64,000 nt of DNA from Aminobacterium mobile DSM 12262 (GCF_000526395.1 NZ_JAFZ01000004.1:62001-126000); one strand, 5' to 3'. Shown: positions 18,800 to 27,206, counted from the stretch's first letter. Program-made: numbers and translations. Notes: a model not told the origin generated them from the sequence alone.

Positions 18800-19105
18800 A
18801 TGGGGAAAGTAATAGCAGAGTTAGTAGTTGTACCATTAGGGACAGGCTCCCCTAGTGTTAGCAGTTATGTTGCCAATGTAGAAAGAGTTCTTGCCACATT
18901 TAACTTAAAGCAGGAGCTTACTCCCATGGGAACCATCCTTGAAGGCGATCTAGACGAGGTATTAAAAGCCGCAAAAGCAGCGCACGAAGTACCTTTTCAC
19001 AAAGGGGCTCTTCGAGTATCTACATCACTAAAAATCGATGAACGTCGGGATAAAGACCTGTCTATGGAGGGGAAAATAGCGTCGGTAAAGCAAAAATTAA
19101 AGTAG
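18800..19105 (+). CDS. Thiamine-binding / MTH1187-YkoF family small protein
   Basis: The 101 residues fit the MTH1187-type ferredoxin-like fold (Thiamine_BP, formerly DUF77): MGKVIAELVVVPLGTGSPSVSSYV at the start, TPMGTILEGDLDEVLKAAKAAHE in the middle and a final R-V-S-T-S-L-K-I-DER strand. Family members bind thiamine-like ligands, but the physiological role is unclear. A ribosome site AGAAGGTGGG precedes ATG 18800. It lies 26 bp after the radical SAM gene, perhaps on the same transcript. Confidence 0.85.
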   Translation: MGKVIAELVVVPLGTGSPSVSSYVANVERVLATFNLKQELTPMGTILEGDLDEVLKAAKAAHEVPFHKGALRVSTSLKIDERRDKDLSMEGKIASVKQKLK

Positions 19106-19153
19106 CACATCTTCACCCCATAATAATAAAGATAGAAATGGAGGAGATGTGCG

Positions 19154-20428
19154 TTGTTCAAAATTATAAAGAAAAAGGGCCCCCTTCAACCCATTCGCTA
19201 CGGCCCTTACATTGGTTTATGCGCTTTCTGTTGCTTGTTTATGATTTTTGGTGTAGTTATGTCATCGTCCCCTGCCACATTGCTAAAAGGCGTCTGCGCC
19301 ATTATACAAGACCCAGATTATCTTATTAGCGACTATATAGGAATCGGTGGCATTGGTGCTGCTTTTTTTAATAGTGGTCTTCTTACTTTCCTTATGACGG
19401 CTCTTCTGTTCTTTTTCAAAATCAACATTACCGGCATCTCTATCTCTTCTCTTTTAACAGTTTCTGGTTTTGCACTATTTGGAAAGAACATATTGAACGT
19501 TTGGCCCATAGTGTTAGGAGTTTATTTCTACTCTCTCTACCAAAAAGAACATTTCTCTCGGTACATTTATATCGCTCTTTTTGGAACGGCTTTAGCCCCT
19601 CTTGTCAGCCACCTACTTTTCAGCTCCCTTTTACCTCTTTTATTGCGCCCATTAGCAAGCTTTATTTTAGGAATTTCTGTAGGGATGATGCTCCCTCCCC
19701 TCGTTTCGGCTTTTTTGCGTTTCCACCAAGGATACAACCTTTACAATGTAGGATTTGTAACAGGTGTTTTAGGGACAGTCTATGTATCTATTCTCCGTTC
19801 TTACGGGCTTTTAGTGGAGACCCGGATGATCTGGACTACTGGCAATAACAAGCTTTTAGGGATATTTTTCATCGCCATTTTTATTATCATGATTTGTACC
19901 GCTTTCACCCTTGACAGGTGGAGTAAGATAAAGTGGGTAATGGCCTATAGTGGACGTGCCGTGTCTGACTTTGTTATTTTAGAAGGATGGGGTGCTACCT
20001 TAATGAATATGGGGACTATGGGACTTCTAGCCACCTTTTATATTCTTGTTATAGGCGGAGATCTTAACGGGCCTACCATAGGTGGCATCTTAACTGTAGT
20101 CGGATTTAGTGCCTTTGGAAAACACCCAAGAAATACCATCCCCATTATTTTAGGAATAGCACTAGGAGCCATAACAAAAAAATGGAGTCTTGCCGCTCCG
20201 CCCATTCAATTAGCCGCTTTGTTTGGAACAACTCTCGCACCTATTACAGGGGAATTTGGATGGAAATATGGAGTACTTGCGGGTTTTATCCATTCTTCTG
20301 TGGTTTTGAATGTAGGAATGCTCCACGCAGGATTTAACCTTTACAATAATGGATTTTCTGGAGGGCTAGTAGCTGCCGTACTGTTGCCGTTAATCGAAGC
20401 CTTTGCCGGAGGTGATAAGAGATCATGA
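19154..20428 (+). CDS. DUF1576 family integral membrane protein
   Basis: Function unknown. The 424 residues contain about ten hydrophobic segments arranged as two related halves: each has a glycine-rich LTVxGFxxFGK motif (SLLTVSGFALFGKN in the first half, GILTVVGFSAFGKH in the second) and a HxGxNLYNxGF motif (FHQGYNLYNVGF and HAGFNLYNNGF). This internal duplication suggests a transporter-like pseudo-symmetry. TTG 19154 is the start, preceded by GGAGGAGATG. The stop overlaps the next gene. Confidence 0.85.
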   Translation: MFKIIKKKGPLQPIRYGPYIGLCAFCCLFMIFGVVMSSSPATLLKGVCAIIQDPDYLISDYIGIGGIGAAFFNSGLLTFLMTALLFFFKINITGISISSLLTVSGFALFGKNILNVWPIVLGVYFYSLYQKEHFSRYIYIALFGTALAPLVSHLLFSSLLPLLLRPLASFILGISVGMMLPPLVSAFLRFHQGYNLYNVGFVTGVLGTVYVSILRSYGLLVETRMIWTTGNNKLLGIFFIAIFIIMICTAFTLDRWSKIKWVMAYSGRAVSDFVILEGWGATLMNMGTMGLLATFYILVIGGDLNGPTIGGILTVVGFSAFGKHPRNTIPIILGIALGAITKKWSLAAPPIQLAALFGTTLAPITGEFGWKYGVLAGFIHSSVVLNVGMLHAGFNLYNNGFSGGLVAAVLLPLIEAFAGGDKRS

Positions 20429-20775
20429 AACAGGAACGAATTCGAGTGACAAAAATGGCAGGGGAACTCATTAATGATTTTCTCACTTTTCTAGGTTGTA
20501 ACAATATTAATCTTCATATTTGTGAGGATCCAGATGCTTTTCTCATTCACATAACAGGGGTATTTCAAGATCTATCAGAAGAGCGGTTACAAAGAATGAA
20601 AAATCTTCTCTGTCAACCTCGGAATTATGAGTTGGAAGAAATGTACTGGAGTCTTTCGAGCGAGAGAGATACAGATGCAGAATTACATCTAGTAGGCATT
20701 ATGACTGATGAAGTGACGATATCAAGAGACCCGAAGAAAAAACTCTTATCTATTCACTTAGTTCGAAAAAAATAG
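20425..20775 (+). CDS. Hypothetical protein paired with DUF1576
   Basis: Not recognised. It has 116 soluble residues, rich in acidic residues and leucine, with VTKMAGELINDFLTFLGCNNINLHI near the start and two cysteines. Its ATG overlaps the DUF1576 stop (ATGA), implying translational coupling and perhaps a cytoplasmic partner of that membrane protein. A terminator follows directly. Confidence 0.75.
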   Translation: MKQERIRVTKMAGELINDFLTFLGCNNINLHICEDPDAFLIHITGVFQDLSEERLQRMKNLLCQPRNYELEEMYWSLSSERDTDAELHLVGIMTDEVTISRDPKKKLLSIHLVRKK

Positions 20776-20800
20776 AGCGGCATATGCCGCTCTATTTTTA
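20771..20800 (+). terminator. Rho-independent terminator
   Basis: The palindromic stem AATAGAGCGGCATATGCCGC with its T-rich 3' half ends in ATTTTTA immediately after the DUF1576 partner gene. Confidence 0.9.
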
Positions 20801-20807
20801 CAATGTC

Positions 20808-20936
20808 TTGTTTGGAAGCGATTATGGCGGTTCTTCTACTCTCCAACCTAAACCACACAATGAAGTTATTTGTAAAGAACTCGGTTTCAAAAGAGAAAAC
20901 CTTGAAGAAATATCTTCTAATGCTGGGCCTTGGTAA
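20808..20936 (+). pseudogene. Possible C-terminal remnant of an amidohydrolase-like gene
   Basis: A 42-codon open stretch reads LFGSDYGG... then HNEVICKELGFKRENLEEISSNAGPW before a stop. The pattern (F-G-S-D near the start, a helix, then an ENLEEI-x-x-NA end) resembles the C-terminus of amidohydrolase-2 proteins such as the complete gene at 23130 (FYGSDFP ... NLLGENAAKFL). There is no upstream domain or good ribosome site. It may be a decayed fragment or chance. Confidence 0.3.
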
Positions 20937-20942
20937 AAACTG

Positions 20943-20970
20943 TTGACTCCTTGCCTAAAACGCTTATACT
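20943..20970 (+). promoter_or_regulatory. Sigma-70-type promoter of the DMT transporter gene
   Basis: TTGACT (20943-20948) and TATACT (20965-20970) are separated by 16 bp, about 50 bp upstream of the transporter start. Confidence 0.75.
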
Positions 20971-20979
20971 GTCGGAATG

Positions 20980-21001
20980 TTTTGCTTAAATATAAGCAAA
21001 A
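20980..21001. promoter_or_regulatory. Palindrome in the 5' region of the DMT transporter gene
   Basis: TTTTGCTTA (20980-20988) and TAAGCAAAA (20993-21001) are perfect 9-bp inverted arms separated by 4 bases, starting about 10 bases after the -10 box. It could be a repressor operator or a small RNA hairpin. Confidence 0.6.
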
Positions 21002-21020
21002 TCGCGGGAGGAAAGCGTAT

Positions 21021-21953
21021 ATGAATCATCTTATAAAGGACTATGGAGTATATCTACCCATGTTAAGCACTACATTATTATGGGCTGGAGCATATATCTG
21101 CGGCAAATTAGGTGTTGATGAATTTATACCTTTACATCTGCTTTTTTTCCGTTTTCTTATAGCTTCTATTTTTATCTTTATCGTCATTGCTTTGCGAAAA
21201 AAAGGAGAATGGAAAATATCAACACATGACATTCCAATACTGTTCCTTCTTGGTTTTACAGGCGTTTTTGCAAATAACTTTTTCTTTTTTCTTGCGTTAC
21301 TCTACACATCTGTAACAAATGCCGCGATTATTTTTGCTACAACACCGTTCATGACAGCTATTCTGGCCTTTGTCTTTCTTAAAGAACCTTTAGGGCTTAA
21401 AAATATATGTGCTTTGATAATAGCTCTTTCAGGTGTCGTTTTTCTCATTACAAACGGGGACATACACGCCCTACTTCATATGGACTTCAACATTGGAGAT
21501 TTTTATGAAGTTGGAGCTTCTTTTGCCTTGGCCATTTTTACAATCATAAGCAGAAAGGTCGCCAACAATTATCCTCCAATAACTATGGTGAGCTACGAAA
21601 ATCTTTTCTCTCTTATTATCACTATTCCATTTTTGTTGGTAACTGGTGCTTTCGATTTTCAAGTTACCCCTACATATAAAGGGTGGCTCTCCATTTTATA
21701 TCTTGGAATATTTGCATCTGCCCTAGGTTATATCTTTCAACAAATTTCCATAAAAAGTATAGGAGCAAGTAAATCTGCTGCTTTCTTAAACCTAACTCCT
21801 TTTCTTTCCGTTCTGCTTGGAATGGTCTTCTTAAGAGAAAGTCTCTCTGCTGTGAAGATTATCAGCGGCATGTTGATTTTAGCTGGAATATACCTCAACT
21901 CTTATTCAACTTGTCGCTCTGTTCCTCGTGTCAAAAAGTGCCATAATAACTAG
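21021..21953 (+). CDS. EamA/DMT-superfamily transporter
   Basis: Ten-TM inner-membrane protein of the drug/metabolite transporter superfamily, probably an exporter of amino acids or metabolites. The 310 residues have two EamA repeats; the first contains ATTPFMTAILAFVFLKEPLGLKNICALIIALSGV, the second LTPFLSVLLGMVFLRESLSAVKIISGMLILAGIYL, both typical. ATG 21021 follows GGGAGGAAAG; the frame extends upstream into the promoter, so earlier starts are ruled out. Substrate unknown. Confidence 0.9.
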   Translation: MNHLIKDYGVYLPMLSTTLLWAGAYICGKLGVDEFIPLHLLFFRFLIASIFIFIVIALRKKGEWKISTHDIPILFLLGFTGVFANNFFFFLALLYTSVTNAAIIFATTPFMTAILAFVFLKEPLGLKNICALIIALSGVVFLITNGDIHALLHMDFNIGDFYEVGASFALAIFTIISRKVANNYPPITMVSYENLFSLIITIPFLLVTGAFDFQVTPTYKGWLSILYLGIFASALGYIFQQISIKSIGASKSAAFLNLTPFLSVLLGMVFLRESLSAVKIISGMLILAGIYLNSYSTCRSVPRVKKCHNN

Positions 21954-21988
21954 ATGCATGGAGAAATAAGCAGCGGGAGGAATTTTAA

Positions 21989-22183
21989 ATGTCAGGGAAC
22001 ATACGAAAAAATATAACACCGGGCCTTCGAGTTAAAATCGTTCAAAAGCAGCATCAAAGAACGGGACAGCTAACTGAAGGTATCGTTAAAGATCTCCTCA
22101 CAAAAAGCCCGACGCATCCCCACGGGATAAAGGTTCGCCTAGAAAGTGGCATTGTAGGAAGAGTTCAGGAGATATTGGAGTAA
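21989..22183 (+). CDS. ywbE: YwbE family protein (DUF2196)
   Basis: The 64 basic residues with IRKNITPGLRVKIVQKQHQRTGQLTEGIVKDLLT and HPHGIKVRLESGIVGRVQ are characteristic of YwbE, a small conserved protein of unknown function that may have an SH3/KOW-like beta barrel. GGGAGG precedes ATG 21989. A terminator follows. Confidence 0.88.
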   Translation: MSGNIRKNITPGLRVKIVQKQHQRTGQLTEGIVKDLLTKSPTHPHGIKVRLESGIVGRVQEILE

Positions 22184-22186
22184 GGT

Positions 22187-22228
22187 AAACAAGCCGTTTT
22201 TCGGGTTCCCGAAACGGCTTGTTTTATA
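22187..22228 (+). terminator. Rho-independent terminator after ywbE
   Basis: Arms AAACAAGCCGTTT (22187-22199) and AAACGGCTTGTTT (22212-22224), with an inner CGGG/CCCG helix, followed by TATA. Confidence 0.88.
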
Positions 22229-22454
22229 TAGCTCACCTAGAGGCTGCCAAGCTATCCGATAGTATGAGCAAAGCCACTATAAACAGCAATCTCGACAAAA
22301 CACTTCAACAACTCTATAAGAATACCGAGAATGCTTCTTATCTAACCTATTGGCCAAGAAGCATATAGGAGTTCTAAAACTTTTGAGAGTTTAATCTTTA
22401 TCTAAAAATTCTGCTTGGGATTGTCCAATAAACAGACTTGCTTTTTTACGATGA
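22229..22454. other. Intergenic stretch without a recognised gene
   Basis: The region between the ywbE terminator and the tRNA-cluster terminator holds only a 34-codon frame from ATG 22264 without a ribosome site. I see no RNA motif or repeat and cannot assign a feature. Confidence 0.5.
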
Positions 22455-22494
22455 TAAAACAAAAAAGCCATTTCGGGTTTCCTGAAATGGCTTT
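22455..22494 (-). terminator. Terminator of the six-tRNA operon
   Basis: Read on the minus strand, AAAGCCATTTC and GAAATGGCTTT pair around a short loop and run into TTTTTTGTTTT. It lies 9 bp beyond the last tRNA. Confidence 0.88.
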
Positions 22495-22502
22495 GAATTA
22501 TC

Positions 22503-22578
22503 TGGCTCCTCGGGCAGGACTCGAACCTGCAACCTAGTGGTTAACAGCCACCCGCTCTGCCGATTGAGCTACCGAGGA
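22503..22578 (-). tRNA. tRNA-Asn (GTT)
   Basis: A 76-nt cloverleaf with acceptor TCCTCGG/CCGAGGA, anticodon GTT in the loop CTGTTAA, T-arm GGTTCGAGTCC, and an encoded CCA. Last of six tRNAs in this minus-strand cluster. Confidence 0.97.
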
Positions 22579-22610
22579 ATGTCATTATATTAAACTGCCA
22601 AAATATATTA

Positions 22611-22684
22611 TGGAGGCGACACCCGGATTCGAACCGGGGATAAAGGATTTGCAGTCCTCTGCCTTACCACTTGGCTATGCCGCC
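22611..22684 (-). tRNA. tRNA-Cys (GCA)
   Basis: A 74-nt cloverleaf with acceptor GGCGGCA/TGTCGCC, anticodon GCA in CTGCAAA, T-loop GTTCGAATC and encoded CCA. Confidence 0.97.
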
Positions 22685-22700
22685 ACCATTGAAAAGTCTT

Positions 22701-22775
22701 TGGAGCGGAAGACGGGATTTGAACCCGCGACCCCAACCTTGGCAAGGTTGTGCTCTACCCCTGAGCTACTTCCGC
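22701..22775 (-). tRNA. tRNA-Gly (GCC)
   Basis: A 75-nt cloverleaf with acceptor GCGGAAG/CTTCCGC, anticodon GCC in TTGCCAA, T-loop GTTCAAATC and encoded CCA. Confidence 0.97.
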
Positions 22776-22789
22776 ATGTTGACGGTAAG

Positions 22790-22865
<76 letters not shown>

Positions 22866-22888
22866 TTGTCCCTATCAAAGATAAAAAA

Positions 22889-22965
22889 TGGCGGGGCCGA
22901 CGAGACTCGAACTCGCGACCTTCGGCGTGACAGGCCGACGCTCTAACCAACTGAGCTACGACCCC
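22889..22965 (-). tRNA. tRNA-Asp (GTC)
   Basis: A 77-nt cloverleaf with acceptor GGGGTCG/CGGCCCC, anticodon GTC in CTGTCAC, T-loop GTTCGAGTC and encoded CCA. Confidence 0.97.
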
Positions 22966-23001
22966 ACCACAATCTTTCACTCAAAGTCCTGGGTTTGGTT
23001 T

Positions 23002-23076
23002 TGGTGGGCGGAACAGGGTTCGAACCTGTGACCCCTTGCGTGTAAGGCAAGTGTTCTTCCGCTGAACTATCCGCCC
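23002..23076 (-). tRNA. tRNA-Val (TAC)
   Basis: A 75-nt cloverleaf with acceptor GGGCGGA/TCCGCCC, anticodon TAC in CTTACAC, T-loop GTTCGAACC and encoded CCA. First tRNA after the promoter. Confidence 0.97.
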
Positions 23077-23104
23077 CGTTCACCGCTCAACCAACGCGAA
23101 GGAT

Positions 23105-23133
23105 AGTATATCTATGACTGCAGAATATGTCAA
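23105..23133 (-). promoter_or_regulatory. Strong promoter of the six-tRNA operon
   Basis: On the minus strand TTGACA (23133-23128) and TATACT (23110-23105) are separated by exactly 17 bp, about 29 bp before tRNA-Val. The -35 box overlaps the last codons of the amidohydrolase gene. Confidence 0.9.
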
Positions 23134-23975
23134 CACCTTGACAAAAGGAATTTTGCTGCATTTTCTCCTAATAGATTATCTACCCCCTCTTTCTCTCCAA
23201 ATATCTGATTAAAAATCTTTTTATACCTCTCAAAAGAGAGAATTGGGAAATCTGACCCATAAAACATTTTCTCTAATATTCCCGCACCTATTATGGCTTG
23301 AAAAATTTGTGGTTGATAGAGCCATGGAAGGGCTGCCGTATCATATCTGGCATTTTGAAGGTATTTCTTCATTTCCGGCATCAATTCATAAAGCCAAAGT
23401 CCGCCGCCAAAGTGAGCAAAAATAACTTTTGCTTCTGGATGGTTTATACAAAATTGAGCGGCTTCTTTAGGCCCTACATTTCCCTTCCCAGGATAATCAT
23501 GGCCAACAGGTTCTGCCGTGTGAAAAAGAAGAGTCATTCCAGCCTCTTGAGAAGCACCGACAAAACGCCACGTCTGCCGAACATCATCGATGTTAAAGTG
23601 CTGCCCGCCTGGGAAAAGCTCCCCTACTCCTATAAGTCCTTCGTCGGCACACCGAAGTATTTCCTCCTCAGAACCTCTAGCTAAAGGAGGCACTACAGCA
23701 AACCCCTTCAAGCGATCAGGATATTTTTTGATACCTTCAATAACGTAATTATTACAATGACGGCATAACTCCAAATCCTTAAAAGCAAAACCGAATATCC
23801 ACGATTGATCTATATCGTCCTCGTCCATTTGAACAATTACATCTTCTATCGTTGCCCACTTATGAACCTTTCCATGGGAAAGGAGTCCGAAGTAATCTTC
23901 TCTTTCAGATATTTTCTCGAAATCCTGTATTACATCTGGTGGATAAACGTGAACATGCGTATCAATAATCATCAT
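23130..23975 (-). CDS. Amidohydrolase-2 family metal-dependent hydrolase
   Basis: TIM-barrel enzyme of the ACMSD/amidohydrolase-2 group; substrate unknown. It has 281 residues. Metal-site motifs are IIDTHVHVYP at the N-terminus (HxH), FHTAEP near 150, VIFAHFGGG near 190 and FYGSDFP near 238. The start ATG 23975 lies after GGAGG and overlaps the end of the endonuclease V gene by 14 bp, so the two are coupled. Family members decarboxylate or hydrolyse aromatic or ring compounds; no pathway neighbour is present to narrow this. Confidence 0.88.
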   Translation of the reverse strand: MMIIDTHVHVYPPDVIQDFEKISEREDYFGLLSHGKVHKWATIEDVIVQMDEDDIDQSWIFGFAFKDLELCRHCNNYVIEGIKKYPDRLKGFAVVPPLARGSEEEILRCADEGLIGVGELFPGGQHFNIDDVRQTWRFVGASQEAGMTLLFHTAEPVGHDYPGKGNVGPKEAAQFCINHPEAKVIFAHFGGGLWLYELMPEMKKYLQNARYDTAALPWLYQPQIFQAIIGAGILEKMFYGSDFPILSFERYKKIFNQIFGEKEGVDNLLGENAAKFLLSRC

Positions 23976-24660
23976 TTTTCCATCCTTCCTCCGCTATCTT
24001 CCGACGTATTTGCGTAACAAATTGATGAGCCGCACGAGTAGGTTCGGGAAGTCGATACTTTATACACGCTTTCAAAACTAACTCTACCGATTTTTCAAGA
24101 GAAATTCGATGGCCAGGGCTTATGAATAGAGGTTTCACTCCATTTCTAGAGCGAAGAACGTACCCTACATGCTCTTCTTGATAGAATAATGGTGATCGAC
24201 TCCCTTTCTCGTTCCCAGGATCATCATAAACGCCAACAAGGTGGCTTTTTGCCACCCCTATAGTCACAAAATTTGTAAGAACCCCAAAGTGAGAAGCAAG
24301 ACCTATTCTCCGTGGATGGGCTATTCCCGCCCCATCAATCATCCAAAGGTCTGGGCTCAATTCCAAGCGCTCAAGAGCGGCAAAAAGTGCTGGAACCTCT
24401 CTATAAGAGAGTAAACCCGTTAAATAAGGGAAAGAAACTGGATATATTGCCCATGTATAGGAGATAGGAGAGAATGTTCCCCACTCCATGCAAACAATCC
24501 CCGCAATGGCCAATGCTTTTTTGCCTCGTCTGCTATACGCTACATCTACTCCCGCCACTGTGGTGAGCCGAAAAGGCTCATCGCGGATAGATACTTTTTC
24601 TGCAAGAAGTCGTTGTTCAGCTATCGCATGTTGAAAAGAATCAGGCACAATAAATTTCAA
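23962..24660 (-). CDS. nfi: Endonuclease V (deoxyinosine 3'-endonuclease)
   Basis: DNA repair nuclease that nicks near deoxyinosine. The 232 residues carry the family motifs AGVDVAYS (first catalytic Asp), PYLTGLLSYRE, DLWMIDGAGIAHPRRIGLASH (catalytic Asp and strand-separating region) and GVAKSHLVG. The third motif has DGAG where many members have DGHG or DGQG, a minor change. Upstream is the rplL terminator on the same strand, so it is probably transcribed from its own promoter near 24680. Confidence 0.92.
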   Translation of the reverse strand: MKFIVPDSFQHAIAEQRLLAEKVSIRDEPFRLTTVAGVDVAYSRRGKKALAIAGIVCMEWGTFSPISYTWAIYPVSFPYLTGLLSYREVPALFAALERLELSPDLWMIDGAGIAHPRRIGLASHFGVLTNFVTIGVAKSHLVGVYDDPGNEKGSRSPLFYQEEHVGYVLRSRNGVKPLFISPGHRISLEKSVELVLKACIKYRLPEPTRAAHQFVTQIRRKIAEEGWKNDDY

Positions 24661-24717
24661 GAATATGCCCCCAACTATAAGTTAGCTACACTATACCTCT
24701 TTTGATGTTTTCTCGTC

Positions 24718-24760
24718 TAGAAAACAAAAGAGGCTGCCTCTTAAGTACAAGGGCAGCCTC
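24718..24760 (-). terminator. Terminator of the rplJ-rplL operon
   Basis: On the minus strand GAGGCTGCC (24760-24752) pairs with GGCAGCCTC (24738-24730), then TTTTGTTTT. Confidence 0.92.
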
Positions 24761-24791
24761 CTCATCATTTTTAACAGTATGTGCAGACGTT

Positions 24792-25172
24792 CTACTTAAC
24801 TTCGACTTCAGCTCCAGCCTCTTCAAACTTCTTTTTCAGCTCTTCAGCCTCGTCCTTGCTTACAGCTTCCTTTACAGGTTTAGGAGCGTTATCTACAAGC
24901 TCTTTAGCCTCTTTCAGGCCAAGGCCTGTAACTTCACGAACAACCTTAATTGTAGCAATCTTGTTAGAGCCAGCACCCTTCAAAACTACATCAAACTCGG
25001 TCTTCTCTTCCTCTGCAGCAGCTGCAGGGGCGGCGCCTGGCATCATCATGGGCATAGCCATGGCAGGAGCAGAAGCAGAAACTCCAAACTTATCCTCAAG
25101 AGCCTTTACGAGCTCAGAAAGCTCTAATACCGTCATACCTTCAATAGCCTGAATGATCTCTTCGTGGGTCAT
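24792..25172 (-). CDS. rplL: 50S ribosomal protein L7/L12
   Basis: Ribosomal stalk protein that recruits translational GTPases. The 126 residues have the N-terminal dimer helix region, the Ala-Pro-Met-rich hinge near 35-52 and the C-terminal domain with [23 protein letters not shown]. It follows rplJ as in most bacteria and ends 30 bp before a strong terminator. Confidence 0.98.
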   Translation of the reverse strand: MTHEEIIQAIEGMTVLELSELVKALEDKFGVSASAPAMAMPMMMPGAAPAAAAEEEKTEFDVVLKGAGSNKIATIKVVREVTGLGLKEAKELVDNAPKPVKEAVSKDEAEELKKKFEEAGAEVEVK

Positions 25173-25264
25173 TTCTATTGTTCCTCCTTAATCAAAACTC
25201 TTCAAATTTAGTTTATATTCATTTTTAACATACCCATTCCCAATGGGGTATTACGCTACCCTTA

Positions 25265-25795
25265 TTAGGCAGCCTGCTCTTTCTTCTCCTTGATCTGAGA
25301 GAGGCATGTGGCCAACCCTCTGATCGGGCCGGAAAGAACTGTAACAAGGCCAGACAAAGGAGCTGCGATGGTGCGAACCACCTGAGCAACAAGCACTTCC
25401 TTCGATGGGAGATCTGCCAAAGCTTCGACCTGGGCTACATTTAAAATAGAATCGCCCAAAACTCCACCCTTTAAGATAAAAGCCTTATTCGCTTTATCTT
25501 TAGCAAAGTCTTTAAACACCTTTGCGACAGCAACAGGATCGCTGTAAGCCATAGTATAAACGTTAGGGCCAGCCATAATATCTTCTGGAACAGGCATCTC
25601 TTCTTCTCGAAGAGCAATTTTCATGAGGGTATTTTTAGCTACCTTCATTTCGCCGTCAGCTGCTCTGACTTTAGCGCGAAGATCTGTAATCTGAGCTACA
25701 GTAAGACCTCTGTACTCTGCCACAAAAACTGCTTCGGTCTTGTTGAGCATTTCTTTCAACTCATCAACTAAATCATACTTAACTTTTGCAGGCAT
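25265..25795 (-). CDS. rplJ: 50S ribosomal protein L10
   Basis: Base of the ribosomal stalk and autoregulator of its own operon through the leader upstream. The 176 residues have VFVAEYRGLTVAQITDLRAKVR and VAKNTLMKIAL near the N-terminus and an Ala/Leu-rich C-terminal L7/L12-binding helix ending KEKKEQAA. ATG 25795 has AGGAGGTGA at 6 nt, placed right after an attenuator-like hairpin. Confidence 0.98.
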   Translation of the reverse strand: MPAKVKYDLVDELKEMLNKTEAVFVAEYRGLTVAQITDLRAKVRAADGEMKVAKNTLMKIALREEEMPVPEDIMAGPNVYTMAYSDPVAVAKVFKDFAKDKANKAFILKGGVLGDSILNVAQVEALADLPSKEVLVAQVVRTIAAPLSGLVTVLSGPIRGLATCLSQIKEKKEQAA

Positions 25796-25812
25796 GTGTT
25801 CACCTCCTCTTC

Positions 25813-25848
25813 AAAAAAAATCTCCCGACCCATCTAGGTCGGGAGATT
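25813..25848 (-). terminator. Attenuator hairpin before rplJ
   Basis: On the minus strand a 12-bp perfect stem (AATCTCCCGACC with GGTCGGGAGATT) is followed by T8, 18 bp before the rplJ start. It can act as the terminator of the L10 leader or limit readthrough from rplA into rplJ. Confidence 0.88.
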
Positions 25849-25975
25849 CTAACATTACAAAAGATAACGTATCTTTCAAAGATAACACTTATCCTTGGCA
25901 TGTAACCTCCAAACCTCGGTGGGTGGATTACTCCATTAGACGCTTGAAGCGCGCCCACTGTCTTAGGCTTGTCAA
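25849..25975 (-). promoter_or_regulatory. L10 ribosomal-protein leader
   Basis: The minus strand contains AAGACAGTGGGCGCGC near 25962 and CCACCCACCGAGGTTTGGAGG near 25908, matching the conserved arms of the Firmicute-type L10 leader that binds L10-L12 and controls rplJ-rplL. It is directly followed by the attenuator hairpin. Confidence 0.85.
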
Positions 25976-26000
25976 AATATCTTATTTAATTGTAGTTTTC

Positions 26001-26714
26001 TTATGCTTCCGCAGCTATTTCTTTCGCAGCAGCTATAGGATCTATCTTTATGCCAACACCCATAGTAGGGGCGATATAAAAGCTCTTTACATAGGTACCT
26101 TTCACTGAAGCAGGGCGAGCCTTTACAATCGTCTGATACAAAGCTTTTACATTCTCATACAGCTGTTGAGCCTCGAAGCTCTTCTTCCCTACCATATTAT
26201 GAATTATAGCAGCCTTATCAACACGGAACTCCACACGACCAGCCTTAATTTCTTTCACGGCATCAGCTATATCGAAGGTTACTGTACCCGTCTTAGCACT
26301 TGGCATTAAACCCCGTGGCCCTAAAATTTTCCCCAAGCGACCTACATTTTTCATCATATCTGGAGTAGCAATTACCGCGTCGAAATCAAGCCAACCTGTA
26401 CTAATCTTCTGAATCAAATCATCTCCGCCGACAAAGTCCGCGCCTGCCTCTTCAGCTTCCTTAACCTTTTCTCCGGCAGCAAGAACCAGCACTCTTTTAG
26501 TAACTCCCGTACCATGGGGTAAAATTACCGTCCCACGAACTTGCTGGTCTGCATGGCGGGGATCGACGCCGAGACGGATATGAACTTCGAGGCTTTCATC
26601 AAACTTCGCAGTAGAAACTTCTTTAAAAAGATCGATAGCCTCTCGCAATCCGTACAGTTTCGTGCTGTCTACTTTTTCCCTTATAGCTAAATAACGTTTA
26701 CCTCTTTTTGCCAT
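26001..26714 (-). CDS. rplA: 50S ribosomal protein L1
   Basis: Ribosomal L1-stalk protein and translational repressor of the rplK-rplA message in many bacteria. The 237 residues have the signature [29 protein letters not shown] 26714 has GAGGAGGG at 8 nt and gives the usual MAKRGKRY start; the frame is open to 26762, but this is not family-like. Confidence 0.98.
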   Translation of the reverse strand: MAKRGKRYLAIREKVDSTKLYGLREAIDLFKEVSTAKFDESLEVHIRLGVDPRHADQQVRGTVILPHGTGVTKRVLVLAAGEKVKEAEEAGADFVGGDDLIQKISTGWLDFDAVIATPDMMKNVGRLGKILGPRGLMPSAKTGTVTFDIADAVKEIKAGRVEFRVDKAAIIHNMVGKKSFEAQQLYENVKALYQTIVKARPASVKGTYVKSFYIAPTMGVGIKIDPIAAAKEIAAEA

Positions 26715-26780
26715 TTTAAAGTCCCTCCTCGTGGTCATAGCGGGTCTGGCCGACCCTGCCACAATCGCTAAACAAAAAAA

Positions 26781-27206
26781 CTAGCCGACGATTTCAATCC
26801 CCATTGAACGAGCTGTGCCTTCTACCATGCGCATAGCCGCATCCACATCATTGGCATTCAAATCTGCTTTTTTAAGCTCAGCTATCTCTCTCACCTTATC
26901 GCGGCTCACCTTTGCCACCTTTACCTTATCGGGCTCACCAGACGCCCGTTCAATCCCCGCAGCCTTCTTCAACAAAACACTTGCAGGGGGAGTTTTAAGG
27001 ATAAAAGTGAAACTCCTGTCAGCATATACCGTCAAAATAGCCGGGATAATCATCCCTGCCTGATCTGAAGTTTTGGCGTTAAACTGCTTACAAAACTCCA
27101 TAATATTCACGCCATGCTGACCAAGAGCCGGCCCTACAGGGGGAGCCGGGGTGGCCTTACCTGCAGGCAACTGCAACTTGATCTGCGCAACTACTTTCTT
27201 TGCCAT
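26781..27206 (-). CDS. rplK: 50S ribosomal protein L11
   Basis: GTPase-centre ribosomal protein. The 141 residues match the family throughout: [27 protein letters not shown] at the start, the proline-bearing linker PPASVLLKK and the C-terminal rRNA-binding domain ending [10 protein letters not shown]. Confidence 0.98.
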   Translation of the reverse strand: MAKKVVAQIKLQLPAGKATPAPPVGPALGQHGVNIMEFCKQFNAKTSDQAGMIIPAILTVYADRSFTFILKTPPASVLLKKAAGIERASGEPDKVKVAKVSRDKVREIAELKKADLNANDVDAAMRMVEGTARSMGIEIVG

